A stretch of 50,247 nucleotides of DNA from Bacteroidaceae bacterium (GTDB lineage Bacteria > Bacteroidota > Bacteroidia > Bacteroidales > Bacteroidaceae): positions 1-50,247 of the forward strand of contig JAFUVM010000075.1 of the NCBI GenBank assembly GCA_017483665.1, in the 5' to 3' direction. The notes beneath the pieces are model-generated. The model was not told the DNA's origin. It worked only from the letters and a program-made list of their open reading frames with translations, and did no database searches. Position 1 is the stretch's first letter, and each line of letters begins with the position of its first letter. A program made the position numbers and the translations under genes. Positions 43,701 through 50,247 of the stretch are shown here, one piece after another.

Positions 43701-44006
43701 GATGGTGCGCGGCTTGTAGCTACGGTCGTACTGGATGAAGATCTGCTTGTCCCTTATCTTCGCCTTGACGGGAAGTCCCTTGCAGAGGCGCTTCACGGCC
43801 TCCGTCATGGAGAGGCCCGTGAGGTCGGCATGGACGGGAAACTGGTCGAGGTCGTTGGCAATGAAGTTGATGGTGTAGTCCGACTTGACGTCGCGCAGGG
43901 CGGCAAGTGCCGTGGCAAGCGATTCGCCGCGGAAGTGGAGGTCGCGAGCCGAGAGGCTGAGGCCGGAGACTACATATATAATAATGTACAGGGCGAGTCG
44001 TTTCAT
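40740..44006 (-). CDS. TonB-dependent-type outer-membrane receptor with STN domain
   Basis: 1088 residues, carrying two inserted palindromic elements. Signal peptide 1-20 (SARDL). An STN-like signalling domain (about 22-92, DYTINFIANDL, LTGLSMTEAVKRLC) is followed by a carboxypeptidase-regulatory-like region (about 100-200), a plug-like part (LQEVTVKASRVRFYFRGDTVVYDASQF, 211-240) and a large barrel to a charged C-terminus. The STN domain and the upstream sigma/anti-sigma pair suggest ligand-dependent trans-envelope signalling of the FecA-FecR-FecI type. Its start overlaps the anti-sigma stop by 4 nt. Residues about 582-607 and 904-933 are encoded by palindromic elements and are probably in surface loops. 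Confidence 0.85.
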   Translation of the reverse strand: MKRLALYIIIYVVSGLSLSARDLHFRGESLATALAALRDVKSDYTINFIANDLDQFPVHADLTGLSMTEAVKRLCKGLPVKAKIRDKQIFIQYDRSYKPRTIKLSGVVCDARTRQHLMDAKVELLAEDSTLIDSVRARQSAFYYDGSGKEVDYDMARYNIEVPALPRHYIFRISMDDYRTTCFSYEVDRVGRRETSRNVSPFYLHKVSTTLQEVTVKASRVRFYFRGDTVVYDASQFQLAEGSMLDALLRQLPGVELKSDGRIYHNGKFVDDLLLNGKDLLKGSRKLMLENLPAYTVKDVAVYDKQTEENEWLGRTDESTQHHVIDVRLKREYMVGWIANIEAGAGLRQDETPYLARLFAMRSDERSNIRLYAKANNLSDEGSGDLVWGDGWQPDRSGKLSRNELVRVDANLMSDDKKRDYFVYVEAHHAKEWQDTRTTTQTFLPDGDTYDYGFGNMKNEAWDVSLWNRFIHNGKKLRTYATADAKYRYFRNASGSTSALFSAPVEVSHQLLDDLFSPTSPRPNLRDTLINRQLRESKGTGHDIEATAYLFETLKIKGSGDYMNFGINGNYKENKRQEFSRQQTLSNSPLKGENSLPLREGWGGSAGPLFRHQYIDAPPRSKFKLNSFVQYTFMLGEHYRQLVLGYRFSHSNQREQESIYRLDRLPNADSSFSKPIDLLPSVTEYQQVFDRTNSHLAHYIDNTNAFWADFKYGLGQKAWGQFYLDFRIDATLNAQRHDYERGSIDTLLHRFSPTFEFKTKPWLRTKEGHHAGLEVRVRNEAPELLNHAGIVDDTDPMNIRIGNPGLRYAIRTDAVLDGNLYSLQKRMHNRVDLSYGFTHNAIGMGQIYDRSTGRRTFIPTNVNGNWDASAKHTINYSFGDGKKHSAGMVTQFSYRNSVDISQTEASLWESVPSAAGEASGNEALPQRGSGEGASVVRSATLSFSPKVSLSLGKHTLGFSSDVAWNRYTSDRTTFQNINAWQYRIGADAIVHLPWQFDLTTDLTLYGRTGYTDASLNTADVVWNARLSRALFKGNWIVMLDGFDILGQLSNITRTINAQGRTETYTGVLPRYGLLHVVYKFQKKPRKQE
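41209..41296. repeat. GC-palindromic element in the receptor gene, copy 1
   Basis: Hairpin CTCCCCCTTTGGGGGAG (41221-41237) and a second hairpin ACTCTCCCAAAGGGAG (41277-41292) flank a 39-nt centre. They encode residues about 904-933, rich in Gly, Ser and Glu. The reading frame is kept. Confidence 0.75.
42188..42263. repeat. GC-palindromic element in the receptor gene, copy 2
   Basis: A perfect 12-bp outer inverted repeat CAGCAGACCCTC/GAGGGTCTGCTG surrounds two hairpins, CCCTCCC/GGGAGGG (42205-42223) and CTCCCCC/GGGGGAG (42228-42246). The element is 76 nt and encodes residues about 582-607 without breaking the frame. Confidence 0.85.
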
Positions 44007-44638
44007 CTGCCGTCCTCCTTCCTTTCGTACGATTCGACGTGCAGAGTGTCGAAGTCCTGAATGAGTCGGAAGCCATCGAACATGTTCAGCGTCTCCACGA
44101 ACTCGGCGAGCGTCTGCGTGGTGTGGCAGGTGATGTAGAGGCGGAGCTGCTGCGGCTGCTTGTCGTGGAAGACGACCTGACGGTTGTAGTGCCTGCTGAC
44201 GACGGCGAGAATGCTGTCCAGGCGGATGTTCTCGAAGCGGAAGATGGTGTCGCCGTCCATCACCTCGTAGTAGAAACGCTGGCTGACGGTCTCCGTCGTG
44301 TCGGCCTGCACGGGGGCTTGCGGCGCTTTGTGCCAGTCGGAGAAGACGCGGTAACCGGCCAACGACATGAGGCCGAGGAAGGCAAAGGCAATGAAGATGG
44401 CGGCGACACGGACCCTCTCCCGACCTCTCCCTTGTAGGGAGAGGAGTAGTTTGCGCAGCCGTTTGTATTCACTCCTCTCCCTACAAGGGAGAGGTCGGGA
44501 GAGGGTCTTCTGCCACGCCGCCTCTGTGTCCGGCTCCCTGTCGAGTTCCACCATCGCCTGCTCCAGCTGCTGGTCGGAGTAGCGCTCCGGGTGCTCCTGC
44601 ATGTCGAGAAGCAGCTCTTTGTCGTACGAAGGGTTCAT
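44003..44638 (-). CDS. FecR-family anti-sigma factor with DUF4974-type domain
   Basis: 211 residues. A short cytoplasmic N-terminal region (1-76) is followed by a TM segment (about 80-98) and a periplasmic part (about 125-211; YYEVMDGDTIFRFENIRLDSILAVVSRHY, LNMFDGFRLIQDFDTLHV) of the FecR/DUF4974 type. It should hold the ECF sigma factor at the membrane and sense the receptor's STN domain. A perfect 37-bp inverted repeat encodes residues about 44-76, between the N-terminal domain and the TM. Start and stop overlap the sigma and receptor genes by 4 nt each, so the three are translationally coupled. Confidence 0.83.
   Translation of the reverse strand: MNPSYDKELLLDMQEHPERYSDQQLEQAMVELDREPDTEAAWQKTLSRPLPCRERSEYKRLRKLLLSLQGRGRERVRVAAIFIAFAFLGLMSLAGYRVFSDWHKAPQAPVQADTTETVSQRFYYEVMDGDTIFRFENIRLDSILAVVSRHYNRQVVFHDKQPQQLRLYITCHTTQTLAEFVETLNMFDGFRLIQDFDTLHVESYERKEDGR
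44411..44507. repeat. 97-nt element with perfect 37-bp inverted arms in the anti-sigma gene
   Basis: The left arm 44411-44447 and right arm 44471-44507 are exact reverse complements over 37 bp, around a 23-nt centre. Each arm also contains its own palindrome (CTCTCCC and GGGAGAG). The element encodes RPLPCRERSEYKRLRK and LLLSLQGRGRER in frame. It is the strongest cruciform candidate in the window. Confidence 0.95.
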
Positions 44639-45177
44639 AAGCTTCTGGGATTAAACTGTTTCTTAATGGACGTAATGATGTGCGAGAGGTGTTTCCACAC
44701 GGCAACCTTGCTGATGCCCTCCTTCGCGGCAATCTCCTCGTAGCTGTAGCCTTCCGTGAAGCGCAGGCCGAAGATGCGCCGGTCCTGTTCCGAGAGATGT
44801 CCGACGACGTACTCCACGATGTCCGAAAGCCGTTCGTCCGACGAACATTGACCATTGAACATTGAACATTGACCATTGTGTATTGAATCTTCGCCATTAT
44901 TGGCTGTGCCATTTGCCGCTGCGAAATGGTCAATGGTCAATGGTGAATGTTCAATGGCCTTATGCCTGAGCCGCTTCAGGCAACGGTTCCTGACGCTCGT
45001 CAGCAAGTAGCGTTCCTCCGCGTCCGGCTCGAGTTCCGTCTGCCCACGGAGCAGGCTCTCGAAGATGTCGCTACAGACATCCTCGCTCTCCTGCCCGTCC
45101 AGGAGCAGCGTCCGCGCCACTCTGTACATCCGGGCATAATGCTGCATGAACAGCCGTCTGACGGTCTCTCGTTCCAT
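44635..45177 (-). CDS. ECF-type RNA polymerase sigma factor
   Basis: 180 residues from the ATG at 45177; an upstream TTG in frame is less likely. Sigma2 (about 1-72: QHYARMYRVARTLLLDGQESEDVCSDIF) is followed by an unusual 39-residue linker and then sigma4 (about 113-172: LSEQDRRIFGLRFTEGYSYEEIAAKEGISKVAVWKHLSHI) with its helix-turn-helix. The linker (74-112) is exactly encoded by a heptad-arm repeat element of 117 nt, i.e. 39 codons. With the downstream FecR-type and STN receptor genes it forms a FecI-FecR-FecA-like signalling unit. It has a consensus promoter. Confidence 0.9.
   Translation of the reverse strand: MERETVRRLFMQHYARMYRVARTLLLDGQESEDVCSDIFESLLRGQTELEPDAEERYLLTSVRNRCLKRLRHKAIEHSPLTIDHFAAANGTANNGEDSIHNGQCSMFNGQCSSDERLSDIVEYVVGHLSEQDRRIFGLRFTEGYSYEEIAAKEGISKVAVWKHLSHIITSIKKQFNPRSL
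44843..44959. repeat. Heptad-arm element, GAACATT type, inside the sigma gene
   Basis: The left arm has seven heptads (GAACATT, GACCATT, GAACATT twice, GACCATT, GTGTATT, GAATCTT; 44843-44891). The right arm has five (AATGGTC twice, AATGGTG, AATGTTC, AATGGCC; 44925-44959). The arms are inverted relative to each other around a 33-nt centre. Total length 117 nt, a multiple of three. Confidence 0.92.
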
Positions 45178-45240
45178 CACGCCTTTTCTTATATAACCCT
45201 TCAAGCGGGGGAAAAACTAACCCCGCAGGCAAAATTTTTG

Positions 45241-45271
45241 CAAAGGTACTTCTTTTTTCCGAGTTTTCCAA
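45241..45271 (-). promoter_or_regulatory. Promoter of the sigma/anti-sigma/receptor operon
   Basis: Minus-strand TTG (45271-45269), 20-nt spacer, TACCTTTG (45248-45241), about 63 nt before the ATG. It matches the housekeeping consensus, so basal expression does not need the ECF factor itself. Confidence 0.75.
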
Positions 45272-45348
45272 TGTCTTGAAGGCAATTCTGCGCTTCCGCA
45301 TGGCGAGACATGGCGCGAGGAGTTTCCCGGCACGGCACGGTGTGTTGA

Positions 45349-45414
45349 TTGAACTGTCATGAACATTCAATTGAACATTCATGATGATTCAATTGAACAT
45401 TCATGACAATTCAA
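45349..45414. repeat. Three tandem 22-bp palindromes
   Basis: Units at 45349, 45371 and 45393, each of the form TTGAA, 3-6 nt, TCATGA, 3-6 nt, TTCAA. Every unit is itself palindromic and they abut with no spacer. The array lies between the sigma promoter and the MITE-like element at 45467, in a 475-nt region without genes. Confidence 0.88.
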
Positions 45415-45466
45415 CGAAGGCCTCAGGCTGTTCAGGCCGCCAAAGCCTTGCATCCGCGAAAAAAAA

Positions 45467-45628
45467 GAGGGTGTGTCAAAATTCAACCATCAGCTTTTAA
45501 CCACGAATTGCACAAATTACACGAATTTATAATAAGCTAACAATCAGCAGCCAATCAATTCGTGTAATTCGTGCAATTCGTGGTTAAATTATAAAAGAGA
45601 GTATGTTCGTTTGTTATGACACACCCTC
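45467..45628. mobile_element. 162-bp MITE-like element downstream of recA
   Basis: Perfect 12-bp terminal inverted repeats GAGGGTGTGTCA and TGACACACCCTC. Inside lies a long hairpin: arms of about 32 nt (45497-45528 and 45558-45589) built from 9-mers of the CACGAATTG type, with one mismatch, around a 29-nt centre. No target duplication is evident. It contains no coding sequence. It lies just past the recA stop and may also serve as its terminator. Confidence 0.72.
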
Positions 45629-45653
45629 CCGGCTCGTTTTGTGCAGTTTGCAG

Positions 45654-46685
45654 TCAGTCTTTCTTCCCTTTCATGGCCTCGTATATCTTGGCCGTGATCT
45701 CTTCCAGAAGCTCGGGATTGTCGCGCAGGACTGCCTTCGTAGCCTCCTTGCCCTGACCAAGCTTCGAGCCGCCGTAGCTGAACCACGACCCGCTCTTCTG
45801 TATGATGTCGAAGTTGACGCCCAGGTCGACCACCTCTCCCTCACGGCAAATGCCCTCGCCGTACATAATCTCGAACTCGGCACGGCGGAAGGGAGGCGCC
45901 ACTTTGTTCTTCACCACCTTCACCTTCACCTCGTTGCCGATGACGTTGTCGCCGTCCTTGATGGGCGACGACTTGCGGATGTCGAGGCGGACCGACGCGT
46001 AGAACTTCAAGGCATTGCCGCCCGTGGTGGTCTCAGGATTGCCGAACATGATGCCAATCTTCTCGCGCAACTGGTTGATGAAGATGCAGGTGGTGTTCGT
46101 CTTGCTGATGGTAGCGGTGAGCTTGCGCAGGGCCTGACTCATCAGACGGGCTTGCAGGCCGACCTTGTTGTCGCCCATGTCGCCCTCGATCTCCGCTTTC
46201 GGCGTCAGGGCAGCCACAGAGTCGATGACGATGATGTCGACCGCTGCGCTGCGGATCAGCTGGTCGGCTATGTCGAGAGCCTGCTCTCCGTTGTCGGGTT
46301 GCGAAATGAGAAGTTCGTCGACGTTCACGCCCAGGTTGGCAGCATAGAAGCGGTCGAAGGCATGCTCGGCATCGATGAAGGCCGCGATGCCCCCTTGCTT
46401 CTGTGCCTCGGCAATGGCATGAATGGCCAGCGTCGTCTTGCCGGACGACTCGGGACCGTATATCTCAACGATTCTACCTCTGGGGTAGCCGCCCACGCCC
46501 AGCGCGTAGTCCAGCGCGATGGAGCCCGTCGGGATGACCTGGATGTTGTCTATCTTCTCTTCGCCGAGCTTCATGATGGAGCCCTTGCCGAAGTCCTTCT
46601 CTATCTTCGCCATAGCCGCCTGCAGCGCCTTCAGCTTCTCGCTCTGCTGCCCAGGGGCAGCTGCTTCCATTTCTTTCTTTGCCAT
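45654..46685 (-). CDS. recA: Recombinase A
   Basis: 343-residue RecA, the DNA strand-exchange and SOS coprotease protein. The P-loop is GPESSGKT (77-84), and the core contains [50 protein letters not shown] and the usual L1/L2 regions. Length is normal. No recA promoter is recognised: the 14 nt upstream lead straight into the heptad arm of the S23 element, so recA is probably expressed by read-through from the upstream dehydrogenase promoter or from a start inside the element. Confidence 0.97.
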   Translation of the reverse strand: MAKKEMEAAAPGQQSEKLKALQAAMAKIEKDFGKGSIMKLGEEKIDNIQVIPTGSIALDYALGVGGYPRGRIVEIYGPESSGKTTLAIHAIAEAQKQGGIAAFIDAEHAFDRFYAANLGVNVDELLISQPDNGEQALDIADQLIRSAAVDIIVIDSVAALTPKAEIEGDMGDNKVGLQARLMSQALRKLTATISKTNTTCIFINQLREKIGIMFGNPETTTGGNALKFYASVRLDIRKSSPIKDGDNVIGNEVKVKVVKNKVAPPFRRAEFEIMYGEGICREGEVVDLGVNFDIIQKSGSWFSYGGSKLGQGKEATKAVLRDNPELLEEITAKIYEAMKGKKD

Positions 46686-46699
46686 AGTTGTGATTTTTT

Positions 46700-47199
46700 G
46701 GGGTTAGGGGTTAGAGGTTAGGGGTTAGAGAATTGTCCCTGAGCCCCTGATTCTCGCGTCCATAACCAAGTTATACTTTTTTCTTTTCTTCTAAATTATT
46801 TCTAAGACCTATTATCATCTTTGCTATAGTAGCAATCCTCTTTTCCTGCGTTTCCATTTCGGTTGCCGTGATGTAGCCCAAAAGATGAGCAATCTCAAAC
46901 TGGCACATAACCTCCATGAGCGAGCCGTTGCTGACCTCGAGGAAGTGTATTCGTTCCTTTATCGAGAACCTACCCATGCCTTCAGCAATGTTAGAAGGTA
47001 TCGATACCGCAGCACGTTGTATTTGGTTAGTCAGGCCGTATGATTCCTGTGGCGGGAACTTCTTGGTGAGATTGTAGACGTCTGCTAACAGCAGCATTGA
47101 CTGTTGATAGACTAAGAGCTTCCTATAATAAAAGTCTTGCATCGCACATCCAGCTTCCAAAAACTATTCTCTAACCACTAACCTCTAACCACTAACCAC
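46700..47199. mobile_element. S23/IVS-like element with inverted heptad arms
   Basis: Arms 46700-46733 (GGGGTTA twice, GAGGTTA, GGGGTTA, GAGAAT) and 47166-47199 (reverse complement GTGGTTA twice, GAGGTTA, GTGGTTA, GAGAAT) match at 31 of 34 positions; all three differences are at heptad position 2. Between them lies one AT-rich gene for a four-helix-bundle protein. The right end is 1 nt from the dehydrogenase stop and the left end 14 nt from the recA ATG. Two short elements nearby (47586, 48631) have the same inner junctions. The layout resembles the 23S rRNA intervening sequence with its S23 gene, but outside rRNA. Confidence 0.75.
46771..47142 (-). CDS. Four-helix-bundle protein, 23S rRNA IVS (S23) family
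   Basis: 123 residues from the ATG at 47142; an upstream TTG is less likely. The sequence fits the S23/four-helix-bundle family: MQDFYYRKLLVYQQSMLLLADVYNLTKKFP, LTNQIQRAAVSIPSNIAEGMGR, KERIHFLEVSNGSLMEVMCQFEIAHLLGYI and TQEKRIATIAKMIIGLRNNLEE. The family is named for proteins encoded inside 23S rRNA intervening sequences, and relatives include the Avd accessory protein of diversity-generating retroelements; function is unclear, nucleic-acid binding is suspected. Base composition is visibly more AT-rich than recA and the dehydrogenase on either side, which suggests acquisition. It is bounded by inverted heptad arms. Confidence 0.88.
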   Translation of the reverse strand: MQDFYYRKLLVYQQSMLLLADVYNLTKKFPPQESYGLTNQIQRAAVSIPSNIAEGMGRFSIKERIHFLEVSNGSLMEVMCQFEIAHLLGYITATEMETQEKRIATIAKMIIGLRNNLEEKKKV

Positions 47200-47200
47200 T

Positions 47201-48520
<1,320 letters not shown>

Positions 48521-48556
48521 TGTTTGTATGTATCTGTTGGTTTGTTTTAGCGAATG

Positions 48557-48587
48557 CAAACTTACAAAAAAAAGTCCAAAGCGGCAA
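48557..48587 (-). promoter_or_regulatory. Promoter of the dehydrogenase-S23-recA run
   Basis: Minus-strand TTG (48587-48585), 20-nt spacer, TAAGTTTG (48564-48557), 36 nt before the ATG. Its TTG lies in the loop of the terminator hairpin of the upstream gene. Confidence 0.75.
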
Positions 48588-48598
48588 GACTTTGGACT
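48565..48598 (-). terminator. Intrinsic terminator overlapping the next promoter
   Basis: On the minus strand, stem AGTCCAAAG/CTTTGGACT with an 8-nt loop is followed by eight T. It closes the Spy-like gene. The T run abuts the -7 box and the loop holds the TTG of the dehydrogenase promoter. Confidence 0.9.
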
Positions 48599-48630
48599 CT
48601 TTTTCTTTGTTAGAGCGATGTATTTTAGCA

Positions 48631-48718
48631 GTTAGAGGTTAGGGGTTAGGGGTGAGAGGATTGCTGTGGAAGCATGTATTCTCTAACCTCTGACCTCTGA
48701 CCACTAACCACAGACCTC
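48631..48718. repeat. Short heptad-arm element after the Spy-like gene
   Basis: The left arm ends GAGGAT at 48661 and the right arm begins ATTCTC at 48678, giving a 16-nt centre as in the element at 47586. Arms are built of GAGGTTA, GGGGTTA, GTGGTCA and GAGGTCA heptads. The right arm touches the stop codon of the Spy-like gene. Confidence 0.9.
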
Positions 48719-49282
48719 TCAGAACCCGGGGCCGCCGAAGCCGCCACGAGGGCCGCCGCCGAAGCCACCGCGCCCGCCGCCTTCGCCAAAGCCGCCGCGA
48801 CGTTCGCCGTTACCTTGGCCGCGCTGGCCCTGACCGCGACCGCCCTGGCCGCGCTGCGGGGTGAGCACCTTCAGTACCTGACTGGGGGTGAGCACCTTGC
48901 CAAACTCTGCGGCATACTTCTTCTGCACCTCCAGACGCTTCTGCATCGTCTGTATCTGCTGCTCTTGGCGGTCGAAGTTCTCCTGGATTCTGGTTGTTGC
49001 CTCCTCGTCGGTCATTTCCTTCTTCTCGTCGTCCTGCTCTCTGTTCCTTCCGCCTTGCATCTGATTGGTGGCGAACATCTCTTTCTGGTAGGCCGTGAAG
49101 GTCTCGATGAAGGTCTTCTCGGCATCGACCTTCAGCTTGAAGTCCTTTGCCATGCGTGTGCCGGCGGCTTCGATGCGCTCGTTGATGGCCTTTTCGCGTT
49201 CTTCTGCACTCATGCGCTCCTGGGCGCTAAGGGCAGCACAGCTCAGCAGAGCCACAACTGCCATTACGATAGTCTTTCTCAT
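48719..49282 (-). CDS. Periplasmic Spy/LTXXQ-like protein with Gly/Arg-rich tail
   Basis: 187 residues from the ATG at 49282, which gives a signal peptide ending ALSA (1-20). A charged helical body (about 22-140) has KAINERIEAAGTRMAKDFKL, TFTAYQKEMFATNQMQ and FGKVLTPSQVLKVLTP, the last resembling the LTPxQ motif of the Spy/CpxP group of periplasmic stress proteins. From about 142 the tail is Gly, Arg and Gln, then RGGFG repeats (GGGRGGFGGGPRGGFGG), unusual for this family. Low-complexity RGG tails bind RNA or promote condensation in other proteins; here in the periplasm the role is unknown. A heptad-arm element follows its stop codon directly. Confidence 0.75.
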   Translation of the reverse strand: MRKTIVMAVVALLSCAALSAQERMSAEEREKAINERIEAAGTRMAKDFKLKVDAEKTFIETFTAYQKEMFATNQMQGGRNREQDDEKKEMTDEEATTRIQENFDRQEQQIQTMQKRLEVQKKYAAEFGKVLTPSQVLKVLTPQRGQGGRGQGQRGQGNGERRGGFGEGGGRGGFGGGPRGGFGGPGF

Positions 49283-49383
49283 TGTGTTGAATTTTAGGGT
49301 TAGCATTGTTTTCTTGTCACACCCTTTTGACTGCATGAAGCGGCAAAAAGTTTAACGCGAAACGCCGCGCTAACGATTTTTAA

Positions 49384-50217
49384 CTATCGCACGGTGATGT
49401 GGAAACATCCCTGCTTTATCTCGTACTTGACATAGCAGCGGCCCTGTTCGCGGACGTCGCGCAACACCTCGCTGAGCACCCACTTCAGCGTGTCGTTCTG
49501 CACGGCGCGGCGCGGCGGTCCGCCCGGCGGGGAGACGGTGGAAAAGCGGTTGTAGCAGATGTCGAACGTCGTGCCGAAGAGGTGGCAGCTCTGTTCGGTG
49601 GCATTCCCGTTTTGCCGTTGCAGGCGGGCCACGTCGTGTTCCGTCCTCAGAACGCTCGATACGATGAGTCTGTGCAGGGGGATACCTTTTATATATAGGC
49701 TGTCGAGGTAGTTGCGGCTGATGGTGGCGAGCAGGTCGGAGGCGCGCGGGACGAGGTAAGGGATGCTGTGCGTCATGCCTTTGTCGATGCAGTAGAGGGG
49801 GTTGGCACCGACGTAAACCAGCTCTTTCGTGAGGTATTCGGCCTCTGCCCGGTTGAGGACGGGCCGGACGCCCCAGCGCCTGGCAGCCAGTATCTGCACG
49901 TCCTGCACGTCGGGGAAGCACTTGGTATACGACGGGACGCTGCGAACGGGATGCCACTTCCTGCGCCCGGCAGAGTCTTCCGGCACGGAGGGGAGGCTCG
50001 CGCTCTGCGCCGTTTCGGTTGTTCCCACGTGCCGGGAATCCTGTTCCCGCGTGCCGGAACCAGTATTCCCACGTGCGGGAACGGAATCCTCCGCGGCAAG
50101 CGTTTCTTCTTGCTGCACGTCGCCCGCCACTCCGGGACACGTCCATCTCACGACTCCGAGCACCAGGACCGCACCCCCGAACAGGCTTAAAAATATCTTC
50201 TTCTTGAGTCTTCTCAT
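49384..50217 (-). CDS. DUF5715-like envelope protein with M15-like motif
   Basis: 277 residues from the ATG at 50217; the longer frame starts with a TTG that overlaps the promoter box. One N-terminal TM or signal anchor (about 9-28) is followed by a repeat-encoded low-complexity linker (about 45-70) and a conserved domain (about 95-277). SCHLFGTTFDI resembles the SxHxxGxAxD motif of M15 peptidases, with a second His in CFHITVR at the C-terminus. I recall this as DUF5715 in Bacteroidales; zinc peptidase activity is plausible but not proven. The linker comes from three tandem 22-bp palindromes. Confidence 0.7.
   Translation of the reverse strand: MRRLKKKIFLSLFGGAVLVLGVVRWTCPGVAGDVQQEETLAAEDSVPARGNTGSGTREQDSRHVGTTETAQSASLPSVPEDSAGRRKWHPVRSVPSYTKCFPDVQDVQILAARRWGVRPVLNRAEAEYLTKELVYVGANPLYCIDKGMTHSIPYLVPRASDLLATISRNYLDSLYIKGIPLHRLIVSSVLRTEHDVARLQRQNGNATEQSCHLFGTTFDICYNRFSTVSPPGGPPRRAVQNDTLKWVLSEVLRDVREQGRCYVKYEIKQGCFHITVR
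50021..50083. repeat. Three tandem 22-bp palindromes in coding sequence
   Basis: TTCCC starts recur at 50022, 50044 and 50066, exactly 22 nt apart. Each unit reads TTCCC, ACGTGC-like centre, GGGAA, so each is palindromic. They encode the linker VPARGNTGSGTREQDSRHV of the DUF5715-like protein. Confidence 0.85.
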
Positions 50218-50232
50218 GGCTTTTTCGTTGTG

Positions 50233-50240
50233 CAAAAGTA
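50233..50240 (-). promoter_or_regulatory. -7 box of the DUF5715-like gene
   Basis: Minus-strand TACTTTTG, 15 nt upstream of the ATG at 50217; the TTG partner would lie beyond the window. The leader would be only about 8-10 nt. Confidence 0.55.
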
Positions 50241-50247
50241 CAATAAA

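Overview
This window is from a Bacteroidales chromosome, probably Prevotellaceae or a close relative. The evidence is two SusC/SusD pairs, short C-terminal secretion signals, a FecR-type anti-sigma with an ECF sigma factor and TonB receptor, a Bacteroidetes BY-kinase, and many promoters of the Bacteroidetes type (TTG, 19-20 nt, TAnnTTTG). Most genes have a high G+C third position, which also opens long spurious antisense frames. The species cannot be fixed from the sequence.

Layout. 1-3200 (minus strand): a tRNA run (Gly cut by the window edge, Tyr, Thr), hpf, xerC, rpsU and mdh. 3400-6560 (plus): nagB, a small membrane protein, tRNA-His with a strong terminator, then ndk and a LysM/M23 peptidase. 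6770-12110 (minus): a calycin-like dockerin protein, a DUF4105 membrane protein, a large secreted calycin-like protein, a 51-aa peptide and miaA, closely spaced. 12350-12540: a compact IS66-like MITE. 12790-29660 (minus): a doubled FAS1-SusC-SusD operon with no enzyme gene inside it. 30190-32470 (minus): an M6 metallopeptidase, divergent from a thiD-like kinase. 33470-37530: a BY-kinase divergent from a sugar-phosphate transferase with an altered catalytic motif. 37580-40620 (plus): a conserved unknown protein, a ZapB-like coiled coil, zapA and rny. 40740-45180 (minus): sigma factor, anti-sigma and TonB-type receptor with 4-nt overlaps. 45650-50220 (minus): recA, a four-helix-bundle S23-like gene, a carboxynorspermidine/saccharopine dehydrogenase, a Spy-like periplasmic protein with a Gly/Arg tail, and a DUF5715-like protein.

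The most unusual signal is the density and organisation of small repeat elements. One class has inverted arms made of tandem heptads (TTAGGGG, TTAGAGG, TTAAGAA, GAACATT types) around a short centre. One member, between the dehydrogenase and recA, carries an AT-rich gene for an S23/IVS four-helix-bundle protein between arms that match at 31 of 34 positions. Two nearby short elements have the same inner junctions around a 16-nt centre, as if they were internally deleted derivatives. Several elements lie in frame inside genes: the dehydrogenase, the sigma factor linker, the anti-sigma, the TonB receptor (two), a secreted protein and the DUF5715 protein. Others start within a few bases of a stop codon. 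A second class is tandem 21-22-bp palindromes (four loci), a third is GC-rich CCCTCCC/GGGAGGG palindromes, and two further units look like MITEs with perfect terminal inverted repeats. The link between the S23 gene and the short elements is inferred from shared junctions and has not been shown experimentally.
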